From Epilithonimonas hispanica (GTDB lineage: Bacteria > Bacteroidota > Bacteroidia > Flavobacteriales > Weeksellaceae), in contig NZ_QNUG01000013.1 of the NCBI RefSeq assembly GCF_003385395.1, forward strand, positions 39,548-103,547: a stretch of 64,000 nucleotides of DNA, read 5' to 3'. Of this stretch, positions 33,453 through 41,533 are shown in pieces. The notes beneath the pieces were generated by a model that was given only the letters and a program-made list of their open reading frames with translations, ran no database searches and was not told where the DNA came from. Numbering within the stretch: position 1 is the stretch's first letter; the number at the start of each line of letters is the position of its first letter. The position numbers and the translations under genes were made by a program.

Positions 33453-34850
33453 TTGAATATAAAATTTTTACAAAATCCCACACAAATAATATTGATATTA
33501 ATCTTATGTTCCGTTTTCTGTGTTTTTGTCATACTGAACAGAACATTAATAATAGATGATGCTTACATAACGTTTCAATATTCCAGGAACTTTGCAGAAC
33601 ATCTGAAACCTTGGTATAATCTTGACCCCTTTTATCAAGGAAATGGACAAACGAGTCTGCTATGGATGGGGGTTTTATCGGCATTCAATTGGGTTGGTCT
33701 GAAATCTGAAAAAATATTCTACATCGTCAATATTTTAATTGGGATATTTCTAATTATACAAGCCGTTTCTTTAATATTCAAAGAGCAGAAACCACTAAAA
33801 AAGTTGTTCAGGGTGATATTTAGTCTTTTTTTCACCTATTGGATGGCGCTTAACTCCACACACGGATTGGAAACTATTTTATCCACTTTTGTTCTATATA
33901 TGTTTTTAAAAGATTGGAAAAACATTAGAAATCCCTATTCTTTACTACTCGTTTTAGTTCGTCCTGAGTTTGGTATTTTTTTAGTTTTCTGGTTTCTCAA
34001 CTCAAATTTCAGTCAAAAAAAAGAAGTTATAACGAAGTTTCTTTATTGCTCTGCTGGAATATTAATATTTGCTTTATTTTACTTTATTTTTTACAAATTC
34101 TATATCCCGCTTCCTTTTATTCTAAAATCTAATTTCAACAGCTACAGCTATTTAGGCTTCAAAGTTTTCCTAGGAAGATTCATATTGTTTTCACCTGTAA
34201 TTTTAGCTTTGCTTTATAAGAAAAACTATTTTAAACTGATACCTTTGGTTTTTCTCATCTTCTTTTATAGTTTTAATATTAGTAGCTATTCTTCCGGGAT
34301 TTATATTCGATATTTTTTTCCTTTGACAACTTATTTTTTAATAGCCGACTTCGACTTTTCATCTCATAATTTTTATCGAAAAGCAACAAACTTAGTTGTA
34401 AGCTGTGTATTATTAGCTTCAGCGCTCAGAATGATTGATTTATCTAAAAATTTTTACGATGACAGACAAGGTGTCATAACTGATAACGAAGGATTTTACA
34501 GCAGTTATGGTGTACTCGCTAAAAAATTAAAAAAATCAGATAGGGTAATTATAATGGATGCCGGTCACGTTGCTTACTTTTCGCCAGCGACAGTTTATGA
34601 CGGCTATGGACTGAATGATGCGACTATGCTGCTTGCCAGAAAACATAGCGATACTGCGACTTACAGAAATTATGTAGACACCAGAAAAATCAATATAGTT
34701 TCAGTTGTCTCCAAAGATTCTCTAACTTTTAATCCAAGAATTGATTCTGGATTTACTTATAAAAGTTTAAATCTGCAACATAAGAAACTACTTTACAAAT
34801 TGCCTATGGACAGTAATTTTTATCTTTTTGTTTATCAATATAAAGATTAA
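33453..34850 (+). CDS. GT-C family integral-membrane glycosyltransferase-like protein
   Basis: A polytopic membrane protein of about 465 residues with roughly ten hydrophobic segments. An early luminal-type loop RTLIIDDAYITFQYSRNFAEHLKPWYN...GNGQTSLLWMG contains the acidic D-D-A-Y-I motif. This is the hallmark of GT-C enzymes that use polyprenyl-phosphate sugars, like the arabinofuranosyl transferase AftB group. A C-terminal soluble segment has IIMDAGHVAYFSPATVYDGYGLND. Acceptor and sugar are unknown. I start at TTG 33453, 13 nt after the cca stop, since the longer frame would overlap cca and begin with Lys-rich non-membrane sequence. The next gene follows 4 nt later. Confidence 0.7.
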   Translation: MNIKFLQNPTQIILILILCSVFCVFVILNRTLIIDDAYITFQYSRNFAEHLKPWYNLDPFYQGNGQTSLLWMGVLSAFNWVGLKSEKIFYIVNILIGIFLIIQAVSLIFKEQKPLKKLFRVIFSLFFTYWMALNSTHGLETILSTFVLYMFLKDWKNIRNPYSLLLVLVRPEFGIFLVFWFLNSNFSQKKEVITKFLYCSAGILIFALFYFIFYKFYIPLPFILKSNFNSYSYLGFKVFLGRFILFSPVILALLYKKNYFKLIPLVFLIFFYSFNISSYSSGIYIRYFFPLTTYFLIADFDFSSHNFYRKATNLVVSCVLLASALRMIDLSKNFYDDRQGVITDNEGFYSSYGVLAKKLKKSDRVIIMDAGHVAYFSPATVYDGYGLNDATMLLARKHSDTATYRNYVDTRKINIVSVVSKDSLTFNPRIDSGFTYKSLNLQHKKLLYKLPMDSNFYLFVYQYKD

Positions 34851-34854
34851 TGCG

Positions 34855-35295
34855 ATGGATAAACAAAAATTATCACTGCTAATCAGTCAAAAGCTCTCCG
34901 AAAAAATCCAGAATTTTGAAAAGCTGATTGCGGAAACCCGAGCTTCCAACAACGACACTAAAAGCTCAATGGGTGATAAATATGAAACAGGAAGAGAAAT
35001 GCTTCAGCAGGAAATTAATAATCTTCAAGTTCAATTGAATGAAGTTTTGAAACAACAGGATTTTCTAAAAACAATTCTTATAAAACCTTCTGAAAAAGCA
35101 GAAAAAGGAGCGATTGTAAAAACTGAAAAAGGTTTATTTTTTATCTCCGTTTCTTTGGGCGAAATTAATTTTGACAATCAAAAAATCATTTGCATTTCTC
35201 CCGAATCCCCTTTAGCAAAAGCAATGAACGGAAAACAAAAAGGTGATGTTTTTTCTCTGAATAATATGAGTCAGAAAATTGTAGATATTCAGTAA
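34855..35295 (+). CDS. GreA/GreB-like coiled-coil protein
   Basis: A 146-residue protein with an N-terminal antiparallel coiled coil (about 5-80; Leu/Ile heptads with SSMGDKYETGREMLQQEI at the tip) and a small beta C-terminal domain. This is the architecture of transcript-cleavage factors GreA/GreB, but the acidic tip residues typical of GreA are not obvious. In databases such flavobacterial proteins are, from memory, often mislabelled as 3-oxoacyl-ACP synthase; nothing here supports that name. It starts 4 nt after the glycosyltransferase gene, so cca, the glycosyltransferase and this gene form an operon. Confidence 0.65.
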   Translation: MDKQKLSLLISQKLSEKIQNFEKLIAETRASNNDTKSSMGDKYETGREMLQQEINNLQVQLNEVLKQQDFLKTILIKPSEKAEKGAIVKTEKGLFFISVSLGEINFDNQKIICISPESPLAKAMNGKQKGDVFSLNNMSQKIVDIQ

Positions 35296-35525
35296 TTATA
35301 AACTTTTCCCACCAATATATTCCATTAGTGAATCTTTATAATTGGGAGCAATGGCAATTTGTTCTTTTCCGATTACGATGTGATTTCTTTCTCTTCCAAA
35401 ACCTGCATTGCTTCTATGGCGCTGTTGCATTTGGCTTTCAGTTCCAGAAAATGTGTTTTCAGAACATAACTTTCTATTAAGTTCAAAGCCATTGGTTCGT
35501 CGTCCGCAATTAGGCAGGTTATTTT
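35296..35525 (-). pseudogene. Scar of a LytTR-type response regulator gene
   Basis: Minus-strand reading gives CLIADDEPMALNLIESYV...AIEAMQVLEEKEI, the first ~45 residues of a CheY-like receiver domain (the D-D-E acidic pocket). The frame then shifts to GRERNHIVIGKEQIAIAPN...IGGKSL-stop, the end of a LytTR DNA-binding domain. The two parts join at a shared nucleotide stretch (TTGGAAGAGAAAGAAATC on the minus strand), as if a short direct repeat recombined and removed the middle ~170 codons. No ATG remains at the 5' end; it is replaced by an A-run at the edge of the AbiEii/DUF6922 insert. The intact LytS kinase lies beyond that insert. Confidence 0.8.
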
Positions 35526-35529
35526 TTTT

Positions 35530-36177
35530 TTATTTATTTGTGAATTTTTTTATGAGATTTTCAAAATCAGATTTTATTACTTCCCAGTGTTTTCCTTTCA
35601 GACATAAAACTTCAAAGTCATCATCAGCTATTTGAAAATTGGTGAAATTTTTAATAATCAAATCCGAATCGTGAGTAAATGGATAACGAATCTTGTGAAA
35701 AGCCAACATTTCTTGTAAGGAAAAATAGTTTAAAAGCTCGTGCAAATCCTAAAAATCTTTTTTCCCACCTCCATTTTGTATAACTTCTATTTTCACTGCT
35801 GTTATATCTTTCAAACTTGCCAAACGAATATTATCAATCAATAATTCATCATCAATAAAAGGGTCTGAGTAGAAAACATCAAGCTTTACTGCATTATTTT
35901 CACTACTTCCTATAAAATAAGATTTACCAAAAGAAGTAAGTTCCGAAGAAAATACGATGAAAGAAAATTTAGATTTAAGAAACGTTTCTATGTCTTCAAA
36001 ATTAAGACTTCCATAATATGAATCCGTAAAAAGGTCTATATCAATGGAAATGCGATGACCGAGTTGCAACGAAAGAGAAGTTCCACCAACCAAACGAAAC
36101 GGTTTCAGAATATCAGAATCCATTACAATTTTGAGGACAGATTTTAAATAGGGCGATACAGTAGAATAACACAACAT
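35530..36177 (-). pseudogene. AbiEii-type nucleotidyltransferase toxin gene with in-frame amber stop
   Basis: The reading frame encodes a 215-residue AbiEii/AbiGii-family nucleotidyltransferase. RLVGGTSLSLQLGHRISIDIDLFTD (about 28-52) holds the G-G-T nucleotide motif and the D46-x-D48 metal pair, and VKLDVF supplies the third acidic residue. It is interrupted once: after GGGKKDF a TAG (35751-35749) stands where the family has Trp (KKDFWDLHELL), and the frame continues correctly to ...LIKKFTNK. Its start overlaps the DUF6922 stop by one base. In type IV systems such NTases block growth by modifying cellular targets. The truncated 142-residue product keeps the active site but lacks the C-terminal third. 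Confidence 0.8.
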
Positions 36178-36416
36178 TATTTATTGATATGAAGATGCAT
36201 TGGCTTGGTTGATTTGGAATTCAAAACACTTTTAATCAACTCTTTACCGTAGAATTTTTCAATCTCAATCTTCGCTTCTTCGTCGCCACGTTCAAAAACC
36301 CGTTTGATGACAGCTACATATTTGTTCTTCCAATCAATTTCATCAAAATTTGTGTCCCAAAAAAGAAACCTTGGGATTTTAGAAAAATCTGGATGAAGTT
36401 TAGATGATTGTAGCAT
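36177..36416 (-). CDS. DUF6922-type putative antitoxin
   Basis: A 79-residue protein with the pattern F-W-D-x-x-F-x-x-I-D-W...VIKRVFERGDEEAKIEIEKFYGKELIKSVL. From memory this is the DUF6922 family that almost always precedes AbiEii-type nucleotidyltransferases and is presumed to be the antitoxin or regulator. The start of the toxin overlaps its stop codon (TAATG). The pair is inserted between a LytS kinase and the remnant of its regulator, both in the same orientation. Confidence 0.72.
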   Translation of the reverse strand: MLQSSKLHPDFSKIPRFLFWDTNFDEIDWKNKYVAVIKRVFERGDEEAKIEIEKFYGKELIKSVLNSKSTKPMHLHINK

Positions 36417-36460
36417 TGTTTATAACTTACTCAAAGATAGTGATTTTTAAAATTAAAATT

Positions 36461-37486
36461 TTAATTCGTTTTCAATTTCACTTCCGCGATGTACACTCCG
36501 TCGTTCAGACAAGAATGAAACTCGTGTTTTTTGGGATAAAGCAAGTTAAGTCTTTTTTTCAGATTTTCGACGCCGATTCCCGAACCGCTTTTGTCTGTAT
36601 CGGTTTTTGGAAAATTGGAATTAGAAGCCGTGAACTGAATTTCGTCTTCAATAACTTCCATTTTAAAACTAATATCCGAATGTTGCGTTGCTGAAACGCC
36701 GTGTTTAAAAGCATTTTCAACAATCGAAATAAATAACAACGGTGCCACTTCAAGATTCGGAATCTTTGTTGGAAAATTAGTGTAAACTTTCGTTTTGTCG
36801 TTTAATCTTAATGACATCAAATCAATGTATTTATTCAGAAAATCGATTTCTTCCGAAAGACTGATTTTATCGACATCGGTTTTGTATAAAAGATGTCGCA
36901 TCAATTTACTCAAACTGTGGACACTTTGTTTCGCTTTCTCCGAATCAAAATCAATTAAGGAATAAATATTATTAAGTGCGTTGAAAAAGAAATGTGGCTG
37001 AAGTTGATATTTAAGATGTTGAAGTTCAGAATGTAACTTGATATTATCGGCTTCGATTTTCATTTCTTCCGCTTTCTGCATTTTTTTACTCGCCTTAATA
37101 GCAATCGAAAACGCAACAGGAATCAGATAAATCAGGAAATCGAAAAAGTAACGCATTCCGTCTGGCGGACGTTTTCCCAGCATTTTTGGTCGGTCTGGTT
37201 CGAGTAATTCGAAAATCTGACTTTTGATAAAAATTAGCAAAATCAATAACAAAAAATTGGATGCGAAAAACCACAATTTTTTATCCTCAAATAGCCATTT
37301 AACAATGATAAAATAATTGAGATAAAATATAATCGCAAGGAAAAACAACTGCAACCAAAAGTGTCTGAAAATTGCACTCCAATCTGTCTCCGAACCAATG
37401 GTGAACGCCGCAGGAAGAAAGAACAAAACCAGCCAAATCAAAAGATGAAGGCTGATTTCGAGGTTTTTATTTTTTAGGTTTATCAT
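36461..37486 (-). CDS. LytS-type sensor histidine kinase
   Basis: A 341-residue membrane kinase of the His_kinase/LytS family. Four hydrophobic segments (about 12-32, 45-63, 73-90, 112-132) are followed by a coiled linker. The phosphoacceptor motif QLQPHFFFNALNNI contains His165, and a GHKL ATPase end has VENAFKHGV and GSGIGVENLKKRLNLLYP. It lies 189 nt after the efflux permease gene and would have been co-transcribed with a LytTR regulator that is now a scar. Its natural role was probably to control the efflux operon, a layout often seen in Flavobacteriia. Without that regulator it is an orphan. Confidence 0.88.
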   Translation of the reverse strand: MINLKNKNLEISLHLLIWLVLFFLPAAFTIGSETDWSAIFRHFWLQLFFLAIIFYLNYFIIVKWLFEDKKLWFFASNFLLLILLIFIKSQIFELLEPDRPKMLGKRPPDGMRYFFDFLIYLIPVAFSIAIKASKKMQKAEEMKIEADNIKLHSELQHLKYQLQPHFFFNALNNIYSLIDFDSEKAKQSVHSLSKLMRHLLYKTDVDKISLSEEIDFLNKYIDLMSLRLNDKTKVYTNFPTKIPNLEVAPLLFISIVENAFKHGVSATQHSDISFKMEVIEDEIQFTASNSNFPKTDTDKSGSGIGVENLKKRLNLLYPKKHEFHSCLNDGVYIAEVKLKTN

Positions 37487-37675
37487 TTATCAATTAAGAG
37501 ATTAAAGCATTAAAAGACTTGCAATTTTTCATCAATTTAAAACTTGAACTTATTCAAACCCTTAAAAATATTGGATTTGTGAAAGTTTTCAAGAAGTGAA
37601 TTTAAGATTTTTTCCAGCATTATTCTTTTTCATTTTTAAAATTACCAACAACTATCAACCAAAAACCGTCAACAA

Positions 37676-38893
37676 TTACTCATATCTCAAAGCGTCAATC
37701 GGGTCACTTTGCGCCGCTTTTCTCGCAGGATACCAACCGAAGAAAACACCTGTAATTGTACACACAACAAAGGAAATCACAATTGAACTTGCTGTAACAC
37801 TTACTGGCCAGCCTGCAAATTGTTTGATACAAAATGTAGAAATCAAGCCAATCAAAACACCGAGCACTCCGCCAGTAATTGAAATCAAAACAGATTCTAT
37901 CAAAAACTGCATCAAGATGTCATTTCCTTTCGCACCAATCGCCATTCTCAGACCGATTTCTTTGGTTCTTTCTTTTACCGAAACGTACATAATATTCATA
38001 ATTCCGATTCCGCCGACCAATAAAGAAATACTTGCAATTGCAACGAGAAGAATCGTCAACATTTCGCTGGTTGAGCTAAACATCGAGATAATTTCCTGCT
38101 GAGAAGAAACGTTGAAATCGTTGTCTTCATCAGGTTTTATTTTGTGCTGAGTTTCCATAATGGACTTGATTTCATTCACTGCGTTTTCAGAATCTTCCTC
38201 ACTTTGAGAAGAAGCGACAATCGACTGAAGATAAGTCTGTGCCAAAACTCTTTTCTGAACCGCCGTGTAAGGCGCAATAATGATGTCATCTTGGTCTTGT
38301 CCAAATGTGTTTTCGCCCTTTTCTTTCAAAACACCAATCACTTTGAACGGAATATTTTTGAAACGAATCATTTTTCCAATCGGGTTTTCATTCGGGAAGA
38401 GGTTTTCCTGAACCGTTTTTCCGATAACAGCAACTTTCGCATACGATTCGATGTCATCTTCTGTGAACATAGAACCTTCGTCAACGCCCCAATCACGGAT
38501 TTTCAGATATTCTGGAGAAGCACCATAAATTGAGGTCGGCCAGTTGTTGGAACCCGCGATACTTTGTCCGCTTCCATTGACCAAAGGCGAAATTTCTTTG
38601 ATGAGTTTTGCCTGAGATTTCAAAGCGTTATAATCTGCCAAAGTCAAAGTTTGCATCGCGGAAGGGTCGGAACGAACGCCGCCCATCATTCCTGCTCCTG
38701 GACGAATTGTGATAAGATTCGCGCCCATACTTGAAATATTTTTCTTGATGCTTTCTTTGGAACCTTCTCCAATTGCCAACATTGCAATCACGGAAGCCAC
38801 ACCAATGATGATTCCGAGCATTGTCAGCATTGCTCTGGTTTTGTTGAGGAGAATGGCTTTCCAGGCTATTTTTAATAAATTGATGAAATTCAT
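37676..38893 (-). CDS. MacB-like ABC transporter permease
   Basis: A 405-residue permease with the MacB topology: a first helix (about 21-42), a large periplasmic domain (MacB_PCD, about 45-275) and an FtsX domain with three helices at the C-terminus (about 285-395, including the conserved R-T-K-E-I-G-L-R-M-A-I-G-A segment). In classical MacB the ATPase is fused in front, but here it is a separate gene about 440 nt upstream. The gap between the two holds a pair of repeat elements. Together with MacA and TolC-like subunits it should form a tripartite export system for peptides or toxic molecules. Confidence 0.92.
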   Translation of the reverse strand: MNFINLLKIAWKAILLNKTRAMLTMLGIIIGVASVIAMLAIGEGSKESIKKNISSMGANLITIRPGAGMMGGVRSDPSAMQTLTLADYNALKSQAKLIKEISPLVNGSGQSIAGSNNWPTSIYGASPEYLKIRDWGVDEGSMFTEDDIESYAKVAVIGKTVQENLFPNENPIGKMIRFKNIPFKVIGVLKEKGENTFGQDQDDIIIAPYTAVQKRVLAQTYLQSIVASSQSEEDSENAVNEIKSIMETQHKIKPDEDNDFNVSSQQEIISMFSSTSEMLTILLVAIASISLLVGGIGIMNIMYVSVKERTKEIGLRMAIGAKGNDILMQFLIESVLISITGGVLGVLIGLISTFCIKQFAGWPVSVTASSIVISFVVCTITGVFFGWYPARKAAQSDPIDALRYE

Positions 38894-38932
38894 TTTCTTG
38901 ATTTTTTGTTACCGAAGATTCAGGATTTTTTT

Positions 38933-39110
38933 CCATAGTTTTCACCTACGGCTACTCAAATTGAAGTCTACGACTTCTTTTAAAAAACTTTTTGCAAACC
39001 TGACTTCTTCATTATCTTTTTCATTGTCGGGTTCATTTTCTGCTTCATTGCTTCTACATTTTCGTCTGCATTGTAGGTTTGCAAAAAGTTCACAACATTA
39101 ATTCCTCTTC
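38933..39110. repeat. Tandem TIR element, unit 1
   Basis: Unit 1 begins with a small CCATAGTTTTCACCTACGG hairpin, then carries a 105-nt block (38986-39090) bounded by a perfect 16-bp inverted repeat (AACTTTTTGCAAACCT / AGGTTTGCAAAAAGTT). Between the arms the minus strand carries an A-rich block with repeated ATGAA/ATGAAG words. Unit 2 follows directly. Confidence 0.7.
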
Positions 39111-39117
39111 ATTTTTT

Positions 39118-39296
39118 CCATAGGTTAAAACCTATGGCTATTGATATTGAACCCTTAGAGTTCGTCGTTTTTTTAATAAAACTTTTGTAAACCAGCCTCT
39201 TCATTATCTTTTTCATTGTCGGTTTCATATTACTTCTTCATTACATTTGCATCTCTGTCTGCATTTTTGGTTTACAAAAGTTTACTTCATTAATCC
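39118..39296. repeat. Tandem TIR element, unit 2
   Basis: Same order as unit 1: a perfect CCATAGGTT/AACCTATGG hairpin (39118-39137), then a 105-nt block (39179-39283) bounded by a perfect 16-bp inverted repeat (AAACTTTTGTAAACCA / TGGTTTACAAAAGTTT). The arms differ from unit 1 at two positions, and both changes are compensated on the other arm. The two units fill most of the 443-nt gap between ATPase and permease genes. Confidence 0.7.
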
Positions 39297-39336
39297 ATCT
39301 TCATTGAGATTTCTAAATATATATTTGAACAAGTGT

Positions 39337-40074
39337 TTATTCTGCTTTTGGAAGTTTTACTAATTCGTCTTTGGCAATCAGTCGGTTTTCTACAGTTTTG
39401 TCTTCCTTGATTAATCCGTCTCGCAAAATCACGGTTCGTTTGCTGAATCTCGCAATATCGTCCTCATGCGTTACAAATCCAATCGTGATTCCCTGGTCGT
39501 TGAGCTCCTGAAAAAGATTCATCACTTCGTAGGAAGTTCTGGTGTCGAGATTTCCTGTTGCCTCGTCTGCTAAAAGGATGATTGGATGATTGACCAAGGC
39601 TCTCGCAATTGCAACTCTCTGTTGTTGTCCGCCTGAAAGCTGACTCGGAACGTGTCCCATTCTGCTTTCCAAACCGACTTGTTTCAAGGCTTTGACAGCG
39701 CGCTCCCTTCTCTCTTCCGCCGACACTTTGGAATTGTAGAGCAAAGGCAGCTCTACGTTTTCCAGCGCGCTGGTTCTAGCCAATAAATTGTAGGATTGAA
39801 ATATGAATCCGATTTTGGTATTTCTGATTTCCGCCAGCTGGTTTTTGTTTAAATCTTTGACCAAAACGCCGTCCAGTTCGTAACTTCCTGAAGTTGGTTG
39901 GTCGAGACATCCTAAAACATTGAGGAATGTTGATTTTCCCGAACCGCTGGTTCCCATAATCGTCACAAATTCGCCTTCGTTGATAGTCAAATCGATGCCT
40001 TTTAAAGCGTGAACGATTTCGTCGCCCATTTTGAATTCGCGTTTCAGGTTTTCTATTTTGATGATGGGTTTCAT
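39337..40074 (-). CDS. MacB/LolD-type ABC transporter ATP-binding protein
   Basis: A 245-residue ATPase of the MacB/LolD group. Walker A GTSGSGKST (about 40-48), Q-loop FQSYNLL, signature LSGGQQQRVAIARAL (about 143-157), Walker B ILLADEATGNLD (about 164-175) and switch His in VTHEDDIA. It is the separate energy subunit for the permease gene downstream and follows the MacA-like gene by about 100 nt. This stretch between MacA and ATPase contains simple TTGTTGG/CAACTATCAAC words. Confidence 0.93.
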   Translation of the reverse strand: MKPIIKIENLKREFKMGDEIVHALKGIDLTINEGEFVTIMGTSGSGKSTFLNVLGCLDQPTSGSYELDGVLVKDLNKNQLAEIRNTKIGFIFQSYNLLARTSALENVELPLLYNSKVSAEERRERAVKALKQVGLESRMGHVPSQLSGGQQQRVAIARALVNHPIILLADEATGNLDTRTSYEVMNLFQELNDQGITIGFVTHEDDIARFSKRTVILRDGLIKEDKTVENRLIAKDELVKLPKAE

Positions 40075-40175
40075 TTTATTTGTTGGTTTACAGTTGATGG
40101 TTGTTGGATTTCTTTAAGTTTGAGATTTGAAGTTTGAAGTTTCTGTCAACTATCAACCGACAACTCTCAACACAA

Positions 40176-41429
40176 TTAATTCGGTGGACCTTGGTTTGAA
40201 CTTGATTTTTTGTTGTTATTATTTGGTCTTTTCGGCATAAATGGGCTGCTTTCGTCAGATTCTGATTTTGCAACAGGTTCTGTTTGTTCGTCAAGTGAGG
40301 TTACGATTTGTTCGTTTCCTGAAAGTCCGCTAACCACCTGAATATTGATTCCGTCATTAATTCCGATTGTGATTAATTTCTGGGAAAGACTGCCGTCGTT
40401 ATTTTTAATCCAGATGTATTTTTCTTTGCGTTTGCCGGTTTTGATTTCAGGAATTTTTGCCGTGATTTGGTTATGCTGATAATATTTCTGCAAAGTTTCC
40501 GTATCTGGACTAAAAGCAATTGCCGAAGCGGGAACTGTATCGATATCTTTTAATTCCTGAGTGAAAATCGTAATAGTTGCTGTTAATCCTGGTTTCAATT
40601 TTTGTTCTGGATTGTCTGCATCGATGATTACCGTGTAAGTCACAACATTCGATTCTGTAGTTGCCGACAAACGAACCTGACGAACACGACCGCTGAATTC
40701 TTCCTGTGGATAAGCATCAACTGTGAAACTAACTCGCTGACCAACTTCAACACCGCCGATATCGGCTTCATCTACATTCGCTTCAACCTGCATTTTTGTG
40801 ATGTCTTTTGCAATCGTGAATAATGTCGGAGTTGTCATACTAGCTGCAACAGTTTGTCCTTCTTCCACTTCTCTACTTAGGATAATTCCGTCAATCGGAG
40901 CATAAATATTAGCATAACTCAAATTGGTTCTCGCTTGCGCCAATGCCGTTTTTCTCTGACTTACCGTTTCCTGAGAATTTTTAACCTGATAAGCCGCCTG
41001 TTCGTAATCTGCTTTGCTAATCACTCCGGATTTATACATATTGTTTTGACGATTGTAATTCTGTTGGTAATAATTCAGCTCGTTCAGCGATGCATTATAT
41101 TGAGCTAAAGCATTGTTCACAGATTCCTGAAGATTGGTTTTGTCCAATTCTGCCAAAAGCTGACCTTTTTTCACGGGAGAATTGTAATCTGCATAAATGT
41201 GATTGATAATTCCTGAAACCTGCGTTCCGACATCAACTTGGTCTACCGGTTCCACTGTTCCGGTTGCGGTAACAGAAGTTGTGACATTCTGTTTGGATAA
41301 TTTCACGGTCTGAGCGGCGATACTCGCTTTTTTCTCTGTCGTAAAATATTTGTATCCGAAGAATACGACAATTGCAGCAACAAGAACAATAATGGAATTT
41401 TTGAAGTATTTTTTATATTTTGGATTCAT
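40176..41429 (-). CDS. MacA-like periplasmic adaptor (membrane fusion) protein
   Basis: A 417-residue adaptor that links the inner-membrane ABC pump with the outer-membrane channel. It has one N-terminal membrane anchor (about 11-28), a biotinyl-lipoyl half (TVEPVDQVDVGTQVSGIINHIYADYNSPVKKGQLLAELDK cut between about residues 58-97), a helical hairpin (about 100-165), the second lipoyl half (YAPIDGIILSREVEEGQTVAAS) and beta-barrel and membrane-proximal domains. The C-terminal tail is Ser/Asn/Pro-rich. It is the second gene of the operon, after the disrupted tolC. Confidence 0.92.
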   Translation of the reverse strand: MNPKYKKYFKNSIIVLVAAIVVFFGYKYFTTEKKASIAAQTVKLSKQNVTTSVTATGTVEPVDQVDVGTQVSGIINHIYADYNSPVKKGQLLAELDKTNLQESVNNALAQYNASLNELNYYQQNYNRQNNMYKSGVISKADYEQAAYQVKNSQETVSQRKTALAQARTNLSYANIYAPIDGIILSREVEEGQTVAASMTTPTLFTIAKDITKMQVEANVDEADIGGVEVGQRVSFTVDAYPQEEFSGRVRQVRLSATTESNVVTYTVIIDADNPEQKLKPGLTATITIFTQELKDIDTVPASAIAFSPDTETLQKYYQHNQITAKIPEIKTGKRKEKYIWIKNNDGSLSQKLITIGINDGINIQVVSGLSGNEQIVTSLDEQTEPVAKSESDESSPFMPKRPNNNNKKSSSNQGPPN

Positions 41430-41456
41430 AATCTTGATATTTTGATTTTATTCTTT

Positions 41457-41521
41457 CCCCGACCCTAAAGGGTGGAATAAAATCAATTTGCTCCCTTTAG
41501 GATTGGGGCAACAAATTGATT
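41457..41521. repeat. Interleaved inverted-repeat element (A-B-A'-B'), copy 1
   Basis: Between tolC and macA. A = 41457-41472 (CCCCGACCCTAAAGGG), B = 41481-41490 (AATCAATTTG), A' = 41493-41508 (CCCTTTAGGATTGGGG, complementary to A with two mismatches), B' = 41512-41521 (CAAATTGATT, fully complementary to B). The two pairs overlap in the order of a pseudoknot. Confidence 0.75.
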
Positions 41522-41533
41522 CTTGTTAATTTA

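Noticed and set aside
36404..36694. 96-codon plus-strand frame
   Set aside because: Antisense of the LytS kinase C-terminus and the intergenic gap.
38628..38945. 105-codon minus-strand frame beginning before the permease gene
   Set aside because: Most of it is a second frame of the permease; the start lies in repeat sequence.
38980..39093. 37-codon minus-strand frame (GTG start) inside TIR unit 1
   Set aside because: Unit 2, which has the same structure, contains stop codons in the matching frame, so the conservation is structural and not coding.
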